From NCBI GenBank assembly GCA_029983575.1, contig JASBZE010000018.1, forward strand, positions 1 through 24,006: a stretch of DNA of 24,006 nucleotides, read 5' to 3'. This document shows positions 1 to 7,801 of this stretch, one piece after another (the first letter of the stretch is position 1; each line of letters starts with the position of its first letter). The notes under the pieces are model-generated. The model had not been told where the DNA came from. It searched no databases and saw only the letters and a list, made by a program, of their open reading frames with translations. This stretch comes from Peptostreptococcaceae bacterium (GTDB lineage: Bacteria > Bacillota > Clostridia > Peptostreptococcales > Peptostreptococcaceae). A program made the position numbers and the translations under genes.

Positions 1-54
1 CGCATAAAATATTAGTTGATTATATTGTCATCAACGTTATTTGACATAGAACCT
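1..54. repeat. Left arm of 54-bp terminal inverted repeat
   Basis: These 54 bases are the exact reverse complement of 23951-24004. The match breaks at position 55, and on the right side two more bases (GC) follow the repeat to the window end. The arm contains an internal GTTGAT/ATCAAC inverted pair (15-20 and 30-35) and a TTGACA hexamer at 41-46 reading into the window. Sequence this exact at both ends suggests a dispersed intergenic repeat at which the assembly was cut, or less likely the ends of a real element. No transposase gene lies inside that would explain a 24-kb transposon. Confidence 0.9.
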
Positions 55-116
55 AGAAAAAAATATCTGTCTTTAGACTTAATTTTTTCTCATCAACGCT
101 AATTTTTAGCACCTTA

Positions 117-152
117 TCTAGCTAAGTTGCCTACTCTAGCTAAGTTTCCTAC
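117..152. repeat. Two tandem 18-bp units
   Basis: The unit beginning TCTAGCTAAG occurs at 117-134 and 135-152 with one mismatch. It lies in the gene-free segment 1-229, between the inverted-repeat arm and the end of the small membrane protein gene. No function is evident. Confidence 0.75.
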
Positions 153-229
153 TCAGAATTACTGCTAGGATAATCACGAGTTAATTACTGAGACTTATTA
201 ATTCATTTTTTAATTTAGTAAATTTGCTC

Positions 230-775
230 CTAAATCCTATTAATAAAAACTATGATTTTTTGAGCTTCTTTATCATAAGACACAAGGGACACATAGTTTT
301 GTGTACTTTTATCCCTGTGAGTTTCTACCAAATACACACTGGAAGAATTTAAGAAATTTGTTGAATCTAGGGCATCCTTTATATTTTTGTCTATAAGATC
401 GCTATCTTCATATTCTTTTACGTAAGTTTTTATTTCTTGCTCACTTAAGTTCACTTTTCTAGATACCTCTACGCCCTCTCCCGAAACATTTTTTGGATTA
501 GCTTCTTTTTTGAAAGGATCATTTAAATCACTTTTAAGCTTGTACTCAATAACAATCGAACCATCGCCAAGGAAACCCTTGGTATCATTGTGTAAAAATT
601 TATAGTCAGATATATCTGCCTCATTTACGTTTACATTTAGATTACTAAGTTGGCTAATGGCAAATGCCCTTTCTTTAGCTTTTTGACTGTTATCAAAAAT
701 CTTGTAAATCGCAAAACACAAAGCTATTACTACTAGTACCAGTATTACCACAAAGTTCTTGTTTTTTGTTTTCAT
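230..775 (-). CDS. Small membrane-anchored or secreted protein of unknown function
   Basis: The product is 181 residues. I do not recognise the family. The N-terminus is a short Lys-rich stretch followed by a hydrophobic segment of about 20 residues, which reads as an uncleaved signal anchor or a signal peptide without a lipobox. The rest is hydrophilic, charged and without Cys, so the bulk probably lies outside the membrane. The start is placed at 775 rather than the in-frame ATG at 793, because AAGGAGG lies 7 bases before the 775 ATG while the upstream ATG has no ribosome binding site. It has its own intergenic space of about 170 bases upstream, including a run of 16 A on the plus strand (836-851), and no clear operon partner. 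tcdA lies upstream on the same strand. Function is unknown. Confidence 0.7.
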   Translation of the reverse strand: MKTKNKNFVVILVLVVIALCFAIYKIFDNSQKAKERAFAISQLSNLNVNVNEADISDYKFLHNDTKGFLGDGSIVIEYKLKSDLNDPFKKEANPKNVSGEGVEVSRKVNLSEQEIKTYVKEYEDSDLIDKNIKDALDSTNFLNSSSVYLVETHRDKSTQNYVSLVSYDKEAQKIIVFINRI

Positions 776-835
776 AAGTGTCCTCCTTATCACGACATAC
801 TCATTACTGGTGTTTCCTTTTTTATATTATAATTC

Positions 836-851
836 AAAAAAAAAAAAAAAA
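836..851. repeat. Homopolymer run of 16 A
   Basis: Sixteen A on the plus strand (T on the minus strand) lie upstream of the minus-strand small membrane protein gene. Such a run is prone to length change by slippage, and its length here could also be a sequencing artefact. Confidence 0.85.
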
Positions 852-891
852 TAATAAACATTTTTTGTAAATAGTGCATAAATACTAGTGA

Positions 892-950
892 TTAAATACT
901 ATTACTTAGATACTATTCTTAAAAAGGCAATCCTTAGATACTATTTCTTA
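892..950. repeat. Short direct repeats over the tcdA 3' end
   Basis: CTTAGATACTATT occurs at 905-917 and 933-945, 28 bases apart, and a related TAAATACTATTA lies at 892-903. The distal copy abuts the tcdA stop codon (948-950). This is low-complexity AT-rich DNA and no function is evident. Confidence 0.55.
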
Positions 951-1643
951 AACGCTAGCTAGATCTCTTATTACAGTTGATGCTATTGCAAGACCAGCCG
1001 CCGGTGGCACAAATGATATACTAGCAGTCACTCCACCCGTCTCATCTCTCTTTTTCACGGGAATCTCCTCAGAACATACAACTTTTAGATCTTTTATTTT
1101 GTTGACCCTCATTTCTTTTCTGATAAGCCTTGCGAGTGGATCGTAGCTTGTATCAAATATATCTACAATCCTAATTTTTGTTGGATCTAGTCTAAATCCC
1201 ATACCCATAGATGAAATTATATTTATTCCTAGATTCTTGCATCTCAAAATCAGCATAATCTTAGACTTTAGCATATCGATAGCATCGATTACATAATCGT
1301 AATTTTCAAGTCCAAAGTCGTCGACTGTTTCCTCATCCAGTTTCATTGCCCTTGTCTCTATATTTAGGTTCGGATTAATATCTAAGAGCCTTTTTTTCAT
1401 AACATCTACTTTTTTTATTCCTATGGTTGAATTGATGGCGATAACCTGCCTGTTTATATTGGTTATGTCTACTTCATCAAAGTCAACAATGCACACACTA
1501 CCGACGCCAGCACGCACGATCGCCTCTATTGCAGCTCCTCCAACTCCTCCAATTCCAAATATAATAACGCTTGAATTTTTTAGTTTCTCTATAGCTTTTT
1601 CTCCGAGAAGAAGCTCTGTCCTCGTATAAATTGTACCTTCCAT
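948..1643 (-). CDS. tcdA: tRNA threonylcarbamoyladenosine dehydratase (ThiF/E1-like)
   Basis: The 231-residue product belongs to the ThiF/MoeB/E1 adenylating superfamily. The TcdA (CsdL) branch converts t6A37 of tRNAs to the cyclic form ct6A with ATP, in the cytoplasm. The N-terminal Rossmann fold shows the nucleotide loop GIGGVGG at residues 30-36, the acidic pair in VDFDEVD at 53-59, and NINRQ at 62-66 with the conserved Arg. The C-terminal GGVTASISFVPPAAGLAIAS stretch is typical of TcdA rather than of MoeB or ThiF. It also lacks the paired CxxC zinc motifs of MoeB, and length suits a stand-alone TcdA (E. coli about 268). The start is supported by AGAGGATTTT before the ATG. It is transcribed away from tRNA-Sec and looks monocistronic. 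Confidence 0.88.
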   Translation of the reverse strand: MEGTIYTRTELLLGEKAIEKLKNSSVIIFGIGGVGGAAIEAIVRAGVGSVCIVDFDEVDITNINRQVIAINSTIGIKKVDVMKKRLLDINPNLNIETRAMKLDEETVDDFGLENYDYVIDAIDMLKSKIMLILRCKNLGINIISSMGMGFRLDPTKIRIVDIFDTSYDPLARLIRKEMRVNKIKDLKVVCSEEIPVKKRDETGGVTASISFVPPAAGLAIASTVIRDLASV

Positions 1644-1745
1644 AAAATCCTCTTTCTTTGTATAACATTCACTAAATCAGATTAACTAATATAAATATTT
1701 TACCCTATTTATATTATAAATAGACATATAAAATCAATTATTGCA

Positions 1746-1768
1746 TAAAAAAAGGACCATACAGTCCA
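1746..1768 (-). terminator. Likely terminator of tRNA-Sec
   Basis: Read on the minus strand, a short hairpin (GGACT GTAT GGTCC, 1754-1767) is followed directly by seven T (1753-1747). It lies 20 bases past the CCA end of tRNA-Sec, the right place for intrinsic termination. The stem is short, so strength is uncertain. Confidence 0.6.
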
Positions 1769-1787
1769 TCACCCAAACGACCAAATA

Positions 1788-1884
1788 TGGCGGGAATGCG
1801 TGAGAATCGAACTCACCTAAGAGGCTCCTAACCCCTCATACTAGTTTTGAAGACTAGAGGGCACACCAGCACCCATCCACCCCC
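1788..1884 (-). tRNA. selC: tRNA-Sec (anticodon UCA), CCA encoded
   Basis: On the minus strand the anticodon arm is CTAGT-CTTCAAA-ACTAG, giving UCA, which reads UGA. Features specific to bacterial selenocysteine tRNA are visible: a 6-bp D stem (GGGTGC/GTGCCC) closing a 4-base TGGT loop, a long variable arm (TATGAGG/CCTCTTA with one mismatch), a T arm GTGAG-TTCGATT-CTCAC, and an acceptor stem of up to 8 pairs. The acceptor has two G-U pairs and one apparent mismatch at the innermost position. CCA is encoded at 1790-1788. Total length is 97 bases. Its presence implies the organism makes selenoproteins, although no selA, selB or selD lies in this window. Strand and anticodon are clear. Confidence 0.95.
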
Positions 1885-1916
1885 GTGGTCATATGATTAA
1901 ATTCTCATACCATAAT

Positions 1917-1945
1917 ATAGTATCATAGAAAAATAAAAATTTCAA
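1917..1945 (-). promoter_or_regulatory. Sigma-A-type promoter of tRNA-Sec
   Basis: On the minus strand TTGAAA (1945-1940) and TACTAT (1922-1917) are separated by exactly 17 bases. The predicted transcription start falls about 25 bases before the tRNA 5' end, which fits a solo tRNA gene. Confidence 0.65.
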
Positions 1946-2083
1946 GTCACATATATAGATTTTATCTATAGCTGATCTTAGTAGTTTGAACTTATTTTCC
2001 GTAGATCTCATTTGTTGCCTGGGATTATTTTTATATAATAGTCTTTGTGTCCAACTAATCTAGTTTATCTGTAATAAAAATTT

Positions 2084-2767
2084 TTAAATTTCTATTATAT
2101 CTTCAATTTTCCAATCTATTTCTTCCTTGCCCATTTTTCTAAGTTCTTCATTTACTTTTTTGAAGTGGTTGCAGCCAAAAAAGCCCCTGTAAGCTGAAAG
2201 TGGGCTTGGATGCGGAGATTCCAATATTATATGTCTAGTACTATCTATTAAAGCTTTTTTGCTTCTTGCATTTGATCCCCATAGAATAAAAATAACGGGT
2301 TCTTGCCTGTCGCTTAAAATTTTTATTACATTATCTGTATAAGTTTCCCAACCCATGCCCTTATGTGAATTGGCTTGATGAGCCCTCACAGTTAGAACGG
2401 CGTTTAGAAGCAGAACACCTTGCTCTGCCCACTTCACTAAATATCCATTATTTGGAATTTCATATCCAAACTCATCTTGGATTTCCTTATATATATTTAG
2501 AAGGGATGGAGGAATCTTAATCCCGGGTTTTACTGAAAATGATAAACCATGAGCCTGACCGACATCGTGATACGGATCTTGCCCCAATATCAACACCTTT
2601 GTATCTTTGTAGGAAGTTAGTTTTTGAGCGTTAAAAATATCATACATAGACGGAAAAATCTCCCTGTTCCTATATTCGTTAACCAAAAATGCCCTGAGTT
2701 TTTTATAATATTCTTTTTCAAATTCGCCTTTTAAAACATCGTCCCAGTCATTTCCAAAATTAACCAT
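2084..2767 (-). CDS. ung: Uracil-DNA glycosylase, family 1
   Basis: The 227-residue protein removes uracil from DNA at the start of base excision repair. The water-activating motif GQDPYH is at residues 62-67 with the catalytic Asp64, the uracil-binding Asn lies in LLLNAVLTVR at 119-128, and the HPSPLS loop at 186-191 carries the catalytic His186. Length matches the family (about 220-230). AGAGGAGG lies a few bases before the ATG. A 50-bp gap separates it from the NusG domain II gene upstream on the same strand, so the two are probably cotranscribed. No inhibitor or uracil-DNA phage genes are near, so this is the housekeeping enzyme. Confidence 0.96.
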   Translation of the reverse strand: MVNFGNDWDDVLKGEFEKEYYKKLRAFLVNEYRNREIFPSMYDIFNAQKLTSYKDTKVLILGQDPYHDVGQAHGLSFSVKPGIKIPPSLLNIYKEIQDEFGYEIPNNGYLVKWAEQGVLLLNAVLTVRAHQANSHKGMGWETYTDNVIKILSDRQEPVIFILWGSNARSKKALIDSTRHIILESPHPSPLSAYRGFFGCNHFKKVNEELRKMGKEEIDWKIEDIIEI

Positions 2768-2817
2768 GACACACCTCCTCTAATAATGTTGTAGCGTAGT
2801 GTAAATTACAAACCTTC

Positions 2818-3204
2818 TTAATTTTCATTTGTCGTGGCGTCGAGAGTTGAATTTTTAGTCTCTGAGCCCTTTTCCCCCGATATTTTTATCTGAACCCTAT
2901 TAGGTATACAAACTATACTCTGGCTAGGTTTGGTAATAAAACCCGTATTTACGCACACCTTGTCCGGACAGTTCGCTTCAGATATTTCAATGCCACCGTC
3001 ATGAATCTTTACCCTGTTAAAACCATTCTTTGTCTTGATATCAAATGTCTTTGTCTGTTTTAAATCTTCTTTTGAATAAAGCTCGTTGTCTACGTAAATG
3101 AGAGCATAACTCCCTTTTTGCCTGTCTTTTTCTTTGTTGACAAAAAACACCGCAAGACTTGCCACTATTAATACAGCTATTATTATTATATCTCTTCTTT
3201 TCAT
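2818..3204 (-). CDS. NusG domain II-containing membrane-anchored protein
   Basis: The 128-residue product starts with a short basic stretch and one hydrophobic helix (about residues 5-22), followed by a small extracytoplasmic NusG_II-type beta domain. The family hallmark is the pair of Cys in NCPDKVCVNTG followed by SIVCIPNRVQIKI, all present. I start it at the ATG at 3204, which has GGGG 5 bases upstream; the GTG two codons upstream (3210) is an alternative. Members of this family are commonly found beside apbE or redox-complex genes, and apbE diverges from it here across 148 bases. The biochemical role is not established. A redox or flavoprotein-maturation link is inference from context. 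Confidence 0.85.
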   Translation of the reverse strand: MKRRDIIIIAVLIVASLAVFFVNKEKDRQKGSYALIYVDNELYSKEDLKQTKTFDIKTKNGFNRVKIHDGGIEISEANCPDKVCVNTGFITKPSQSIVCIPNRVQIKISGEKGSETKNSTLDATTNEN

Positions 3205-3287
3205 ATACACCCCATTAATTTTATTAATATATTTTTATAGTTCTATCATTTTTATAATTAACGATTCTCATTTTATTTTTCGTTTTT

Positions 3288-3316
3288 AAGACAATAAACT
3301 CAATTAATGATATAAT
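3288..3316 (+). promoter_or_regulatory. Sigma-A-type promoter of apbE
   Basis: AAGACA (3288-3293) and a perfect TATAAT (3311-3316) are 17 bases apart, about 36 bases upstream of the apbE ATG. An inverted repeat ATGATAT (3307-3313)/ATATCAT (3328-3334) overlaps the -10 box and could be an operator, though in DNA this AT-rich it may be chance. Confidence 0.7.
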
Positions 3317-3352
3317 AGTTACTATAAATATCATATCACAGGGAGGAAGTTA

Positions 3353-4399
3353 ATGAAACATAAAAAAAAGTTGATAGCTATTATCGCCGTCATAATCATT
3401 GCGGTTGTGGCAGGGGTTTGCTATAAAGTGTTGACAAAAAAAGAGGACGGTGCCAAAACGTATTACTATCTGGGTACTGTTAATGAGGTTACTATTTTTA
3501 ACGATAAGAAATCTAGAATCGACAAGTCTTTAAACGAAGCCAACGACATTCTTTCAAGCATTCACAACAAGATGAGCTTGCAAGTTGACGGCTCGGAGAT
3601 AAATAAAGTAAATGAAGCAGCCGGTGTTAAGCCAGTCAAAGTTAGCGACCTGACTTTAAATGTTGTTAAAGAGGGAATCAAATACGCTAAACTTTCAAAT
3701 GGTAAACTTGACCCTTCGATAGGTGCTGTTTCGACGCTATGGAATATCGGAACTGACAAGGCGAGAGTTCCATCACAAGAGGAAATCTCAGAAGCTATAA
3801 AACACATCGACTACAAAAAAATAGAGATAAACGACAAGAACAAAACCGTATATTTAAAAGAAAAGGGCATGAAACTAGACCTCGGAGCGATTGCAAAGGG
3901 ATATGCCGCGGATTTAATCGCCGATATGCTTAGAAAGAATGAAGTAAAAAGTTCAATAATTAATCTCGGCGGAAACATATACACAGTAGGCAAAAAGGGA
4001 GATAGGAATTTTAAAATAGGAATCCAAGATCCAAATCACGAAGAAAAGACTGCCGTTGGATATATCGAAGCCTCTGATACATCAATAGTTACATCTGGTA
4101 TTTACGAAAGATTTATCAGAGAAGGCGACAAAGTATATCATCACATACTTAATCCAAAAACAGGATATCCGTTTGAAAACGAGCTAAATTCTGTATCAAT
4201 CATATCAAAGAAAAGTATAGATGGGGACGCCTTATCTACGAGCGTTTTCGGTCTAGGGCTAAAGGATGGAATGAAACTAGTCGAAAAACTTGATGACGTG
4301 GAAGCAGTTTTTATTACGAAGGATAAAAAAGTTTATCTCAGCCCAGGGCTTAAAGATAAGTTTACTGTATTGGAAAATTCGTATAAGGTCCAGAAATAG
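3353..4399 (+). CDS. apbE: FAD:protein FMN transferase
   Basis: The 348-residue protein attaches FMN covalently to a Thr or Ser of extracytoplasmic flavoproteins such as Rnf/Nqr subunits or FMN-binding domain proteins, using FAD and Mg2+. A basic N-terminus and hydrophobic helix (residues 7-22) target it to the membrane. The sequence around Cys23 (AGVC) is not a good lipobox, so it is probably helix-anchored. Family motifs are LDPSIGAVSTLWNIG (119-133), LDLGAIAKGYAADL (175-188), HHILNPKTGYP (263-273) and GDALSTSVFGLG (291-302), the last containing the metal-binding region. Length matches the family. AGGGAGGAAG lies just before the ATG. No substrate protein with the S/T-G-A-T flavinylation motif was recognised in the window. 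Confidence 0.95.
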   Translation: MKHKKKLIAIIAVIIIAVVAGVCYKVLTKKEDGAKTYYYLGTVNEVTIFNDKKSRIDKSLNEANDILSSIHNKMSLQVDGSEINKVNEAAGVKPVKVSDLTLNVVKEGIKYAKLSNGKLDPSIGAVSTLWNIGTDKARVPSQEEISEAIKHIDYKKIEINDKNKTVYLKEKGMKLDLGAIAKGYAADLIADMLRKNEVKSSIINLGGNIYTVGKKGDRNFKIGIQDPNHEEKTAVGYIEASDTSIVTSGIYERFIREGDKVYHHILNPKTGYPFENELNSVSIISKKSIDGDALSTSVFGLGLKDGMKLVEKLDDVEAVFITKDKKVYLSPGLKDKFTVLENSYKVQK

Positions 4400-4478
4400 A
4401 ATATCTAATATTACACTACAAAAAAGTCTCATTTTGTTCTAAACTATAATTAAGGATAATAATATGGGAGATGATAAT

Positions 4479-5096
4479 ATGAAGGTATTAATGATCAATG
4501 GAAGTCCACATGTTAACGGCAATTCATTCGTTGCTCTAAACGAAATGACAAAGATTTTTGACGGAGAGAATATTGAAACCGAGGTCGTTCGCATCGGCAA
4601 TATGGATATTAGAGGCTGTACTAGTTGCGGTGTCTGTCATAAAACGGGAAAATGCGTTTTTGATGATATCGTAAATGAGATAGCTGACAAATTCAATCAT
4701 GCAGACGGTCTTGTCGTTGCGAGCCCGGTTTACTATGCTTCTGCCAATGCTACTCTCATTGCCTTTCTAACTAGACTTTTCTACAGTACACACTTTGACA
4801 AGAGCATGAAAGTCGGTGCGGCGGTCGTTGCTGGAAGAAGAGGTGGTCTATCTGCAACTTTTGATGAGTTAAATAAGTTTTTTACAATCAGTGGAATGCC
4901 CGTCGTTTCTAGTCAGTACTGGAACAGCATACATGGACTTATGCCTGGTGAAGCTACCCAAGACGAAGAGGGACTTCAAATTATGAGGACTTTGGCTAGA
5001 AATATGAGCTTTTTGATGAAGTCAATTGAACTTGGAAAGCAGGAGTACGGCTTACCTGAGAAAGAAAGTTTTAAACAGACTAATTTTATTAGATAG
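4479..5096 (+). CDS. Iron-sulfur flavoprotein, flavodoxin-like NAD(P)H-dependent FMN reductase family
   Basis: The 205-residue protein has a flavodoxin-like fold of the NADPH-dependent FMN reductase superfamily. The FMN phosphate loop is GSPHVNGNS (8-16) and the second flavin loop is SPVYYAS (82-88). Between them is CxxCxxCx5C (Cys47, 50, 53, 59), the compact cluster motif of iron-sulfur flavoproteins, expected to bind a [4Fe-4S] cluster and act as a two-electron/one-electron switch in the cytoplasm. Substrate is unknown. I prefer the ATG at 4479: TATAAT at 4445-4450 would put the transcript start near 4457, too close to the in-frame ATG at 4464, and GGGAG lies 8 bases before 4479. A strong terminator follows at 5181. 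Confidence 0.87.
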   Translation: MKVLMINGSPHVNGNSFVALNEMTKIFDGENIETEVVRIGNMDIRGCTSCGVCHKTGKCVFDDIVNEIADKFNHADGLVVASPVYYASANATLIAFLTRLFYSTHFDKSMKVGAAVVAGRRGGLSATFDELNKFFTISGMPVVSSQYWNSIHGLMPGEATQDEEGLQIMRTLARNMSFLMKSIELGKQEYGLPEKESFKQTNFIR

Positions 5097-5180
5097 AAAA
5101 AAAAATAGATATTACATTTTTTTGAACTAATATTGCTTAACTAATGGTAATTCTGTATTTAAAATAAGTAATGTCAACAA

Positions 5181-5220
5181 ACTACCCCCTATGATTAACT
5201 CAGACTAGGGGGTAGTTTTT
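5181..5220 (+). terminator. Strong intrinsic terminator between convergent genes
   Basis: A perfect 11-bp stem (ACTACCCCCTA at 5181-5191, TAGGGGGTAGT at 5206-5216) with a 14-base loop is followed by a T run on the plus strand. It ends the flavoprotein transcript and may also stop transcription from the adhesin gene on the other strand, where the T-run is poorer. Confidence 0.9.
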
Positions 5221-5347
5221 AAATATAATTTAAAATTCCACTGTGCTAGTTTGATTATTTTATAGATATATTTGTTATTGCAATTTAGGGTTTTTATTTT
5301 TTTGATTTATATTTTGATTTTTATAGATAAATTTTGAATACATGATT

Positions 5348-7507
5348 TTAAAATATTGGAATATTATTGAATGCTTTTATTGATCCATTCTTTAGTGTTA
5401 ACTGTTTATCTAGTTTATCCTCTATTGTGAACTCTGAGTATGTCTTGATATCCTCTGGTATTGTCGCATACAATGAGTAGATATTATCTTCTCCTAGTAT
5501 TGTCGCTCTTGCTGAGTCACTTGTATTTTTTGGATCTGTTTCTAGTTTATTATCACCTTGTGGTGTTTTTACTGTCTTTTCTAGTTCTACTGTTGATGGT
5601 TTTCCTGTATGTGTTTTTACTGTATTAGATGATATTGATTGGTCATCTATTGTTACACTTGCTGTATTTTCATGCAATGCTTTCTTAGATACGTCATTTA
5701 CTCTTACTCTAATTTGTAATGTATATGTTTCTCCTAACATCTTTAGTGTACCAGGTACTGGAACTTCTACTTGCTTTCTAGTACCATCTTTTTGTGGTAT
5801 CATCCTCATCTCTCTATAACCCAGTTGGTCTCTTGTTGCTTTCCATGTTACCTTATGAGTACTAGGGTCATATGTACAGCTATTAGAGATTACTTTTCCT
5901 TCACTTACTACTCTTGCATCTACAAATGATGTTCCTTGTGGTAATGAGTCTTGGATTATAAAGTTACTGTAGTAGTCACTCATATTTCCTAGTAGATGTC
6001 CAACTTTATATGATACATTATATGTTACTATTTCGTTAGTATCATTTACCCAGTTTTCAACCTTTTGATGTTCGTCAGCGTCTGAAACAGTCTTCTTAGG
6101 TGAACCTATTATATTTCCTCCAGGAACACCATCTGGATCTTTACCTGGGATCTCAGGAAATTCATTTGTTTTAAACATTGGTGATGTTAGTATAAATTGC
6201 CATCCAACTTGTCCATCTCCTGACTGAACTGTCCTTGTTTTATTATGCCATACATCTTTATATTGCTCTGTTGGAGGAACTAAGCAGTTTGTTAGTATTC
6301 TAAACTTATATGATTCGCTATTTGGACAAGCAAATGTTACTGCATTTCTATAGTAGTCTGATGATAATAAGTTATCTATAAACGTATTATCAAATGAAGA
6401 AAATATTGTATGTCCTGTATATTTTGAGTTCCATGGTGAACCATTTATAGTGGTTCCTAGTGCGTCTTGCCCGTATTTTGGGTCTTGTGTTTGTGATTTT
6501 AATGATGAAATCCCTACATTAGAATCTTTCGAAACAAATGCCTTTGTACCTGCTGGTGGTTCTATCATTCCTACTGATTCAGCTGTCTTCCTATAGAAGT
6601 TTAGTGAACCAAATGTAAAGAATACTTTTCCTTTTGCTACTGTTTTATTTGGTTCATTTATGTCCTTTACATCCACATCTACTGGTCTTCCATTTGCATC
6701 AATAAATTTGACATCCAATGTATAAGACTCTAAGCAAGCTGGTTTAAAACCAGATATTGGGTTATAACTTGCTGAAATACCCATTGACGGAAATTCTTTT
6801 GGGTTTACTATATTTCCATATCTATTAACTGCGTTCATTACGAACTCGGAAAGAGTATATACCATATCAACATCTTCATAGTCTTTATAGTACCTACCTG
6901 TTTGTGGATCTTTAACAGCTACTAACTTTTTAGCAGCTTTTGGATATGTTATTTTAATTTTGAAGTTAGGATTATCATAATACCAACTAGGTTCAATCAA
7001 AAAGTTCATACCTCTATGACCTGCTCTAAATTTTCCGTAAACTGTCTTTTTAAAAGAATCTACACTATCAGGGAATGCATCTCCTCCATAGTTCCCATTA
7101 TTTCCAGGATATCTCTTTGCATATTCCTCAGGTGAAAAAGGTCCTTCTGTTATAAAGTCTCCTATTATTTTTGACTGCCTTGCTCTGGTAATTTCCTCTG
7201 GATAGTTATTATTGATTTTTTGCGGTAAGTTATCATAGACTTCCACACCACTTAAGTCTCCACTATCATTAATAAGTTCCCATCTTGGCGTTGTTTCCCT
7301 TTTTACTTCCCCTCTATTAAGGATTATTGAAGGTACATAGTTCTTACCTTCCACCGTGTCCTTAAAAGTTTCAAGATCAACGCCCTGAAGTGGCATATCG
7401 CCACCAGCTGCAAATGATGGCATTACACTTGATGCTATAGGTGCTACCATTCCTGCTGTAAAGAGTCCTGACATTACGCCAGCTCTTAATTTTTTGTTTA
7501 CTTTCAT
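5348..7507 (-). CDS. Secreted adhesin with isopeptide-forming fimbrial domains, C-terminus truncated
   Basis: The 719-residue product has a Sec signal peptide (basic residues 1-8, hydrophobic core, likely cleavage near SFA-A at 33). Residues about 40-450 form an adhesin-like region I cannot assign. Residues about 470-635 resemble an isopeptide-forming (D2-type) fimbrial domain, with KKTVSDA at 471-477, IIQDSLPQGTSFVDA at 517-531 and a closing ENTASVTI. A second such domain begins at 638 (VELEKTVKTPQGD) with the typical YSLYATIPEDIKTYSEFTIEDKLDKQL core, but the frame ends at 719 inside this domain. No LPxTG motif, sorting helix or cell-wall repeat follows, and 5221-5347 holds only low-complexity AT-rich DNA. 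The protein is therefore probably unanchored or a degraded gene. The ribosome binding site is weak (AAGG about 15 bases upstream). Confidence 0.75.
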   Translation of the reverse strand: MKVNKKLRAGVMSGLFTAGMVAPIASSVMPSFAAGGDMPLQGVDLETFKDTVEGKNYVPSIILNRGEVKRETTPRWELINDSGDLSGVEVYDNLPQKINNNYPEEITRARQSKIIGDFITEGPFSPEEYAKRYPGNNGNYGGDAFPDSVDSFKKTVYGKFRAGHRGMNFLIEPSWYYDNPNFKIKITYPKAAKKLVAVKDPQTGRYYKDYEDVDMVYTLSEFVMNAVNRYGNIVNPKEFPSMGISASYNPISGFKPACLESYTLDVKFIDANGRPVDVDVKDINEPNKTVAKGKVFFTFGSLNFYRKTAESVGMIEPPAGTKAFVSKDSNVGISSLKSQTQDPKYGQDALGTTINGSPWNSKYTGHTIFSSFDNTFIDNLLSSDYYRNAVTFACPNSESYKFRILTNCLVPPTEQYKDVWHNKTRTVQSGDGQVGWQFILTSPMFKTNEFPEIPGKDPDGVPGGNIIGSPKKTVSDADEHQKVENWVNDTNEIVTYNVSYKVGHLLGNMSDYYSNFIIQDSLPQGTSFVDARVVSEGKVISNSCTYDPSTHKVTWKATRDQLGYREMRMIPQKDGTRKQVEVPVPGTLKMLGETYTLQIRVRVNDVSKKALHENTASVTIDDQSISSNTVKTHTGKPSTVELEKTVKTPQGDNKLETDPKNTSDSARATILGEDNIYSLYATIPEDIKTYSEFTIEDKLDKQLTLKNGSIKAFNNIPIF

Positions 7508-7611
7508 AATCTTGGCTATCGCCTTACACTTCCTTTCTTTAAATATTTAAGTATTTTTTGTAGATACTTAATAACTACACTTATATATTTTATATAAGAT
7601 TTTATATAAAT

Positions 7612-7640
7612 ACCATACAATACATTTTTGTATACGTCAA
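7612..7640 (-). promoter_or_regulatory. Promoter of the adhesin gene
   Basis: On the minus strand TTGACG (7640-7635) and TATGGT (7617-7612) are 17 bases apart. The resulting leader of roughly 100 bases contains an inverted repeat TAAGTAT/ATACTTA (7548-7554 and 7564-7570). The rest of the gap 7508-7801 holds the terminator at 7683 and no gene. Confidence 0.55.
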
Positions 7641-7674
7641 ATGAAAATAGTGTTTTTTCGACAATTCAAAAAAA

Positions 7675-7720
7675 ATAAAAAAAAGGAATGTCTTATCACT
7701 ATTTCAATAAGCCATTCCTT
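7675..7720 (-). terminator. Intrinsic terminator of the CWB2 protein gene
   Basis: On the minus strand a 13-bp stem with one mismatch (AAGGAATG..CTTAT at 7683-7696 against ATAAG..CATTCCTT at 7707-7720) is followed by a long T-rich tract. It lies 82 bases past the CWB2 gene stop and upstream of the adhesin promoter, so the two surface-protein genes are separate transcription units. Confidence 0.88.
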
Positions 7721-7801
7721 ACAGGGTTATTAACGTGTCTACATCTATTAATTACTTTCTACACTTAAATAATACACCATATTTTTCACTATTGTCATAT
7801 C

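Noticed and set aside
41..69. Outward-type promoter in the left repeat arm (TTGACA with TATCTG 17 bases later)
   Set aside because: The -10 match is only three of six, no plus-strand gene follows, and the right arm has no -10 at the same spacing.
5221..5347. Possible frameshifted continuation of the adhesin
   Set aside because: All minus-strand frames here are AT-rich low complexity with many stops and no isopeptide-domain or sorting-signal residues.
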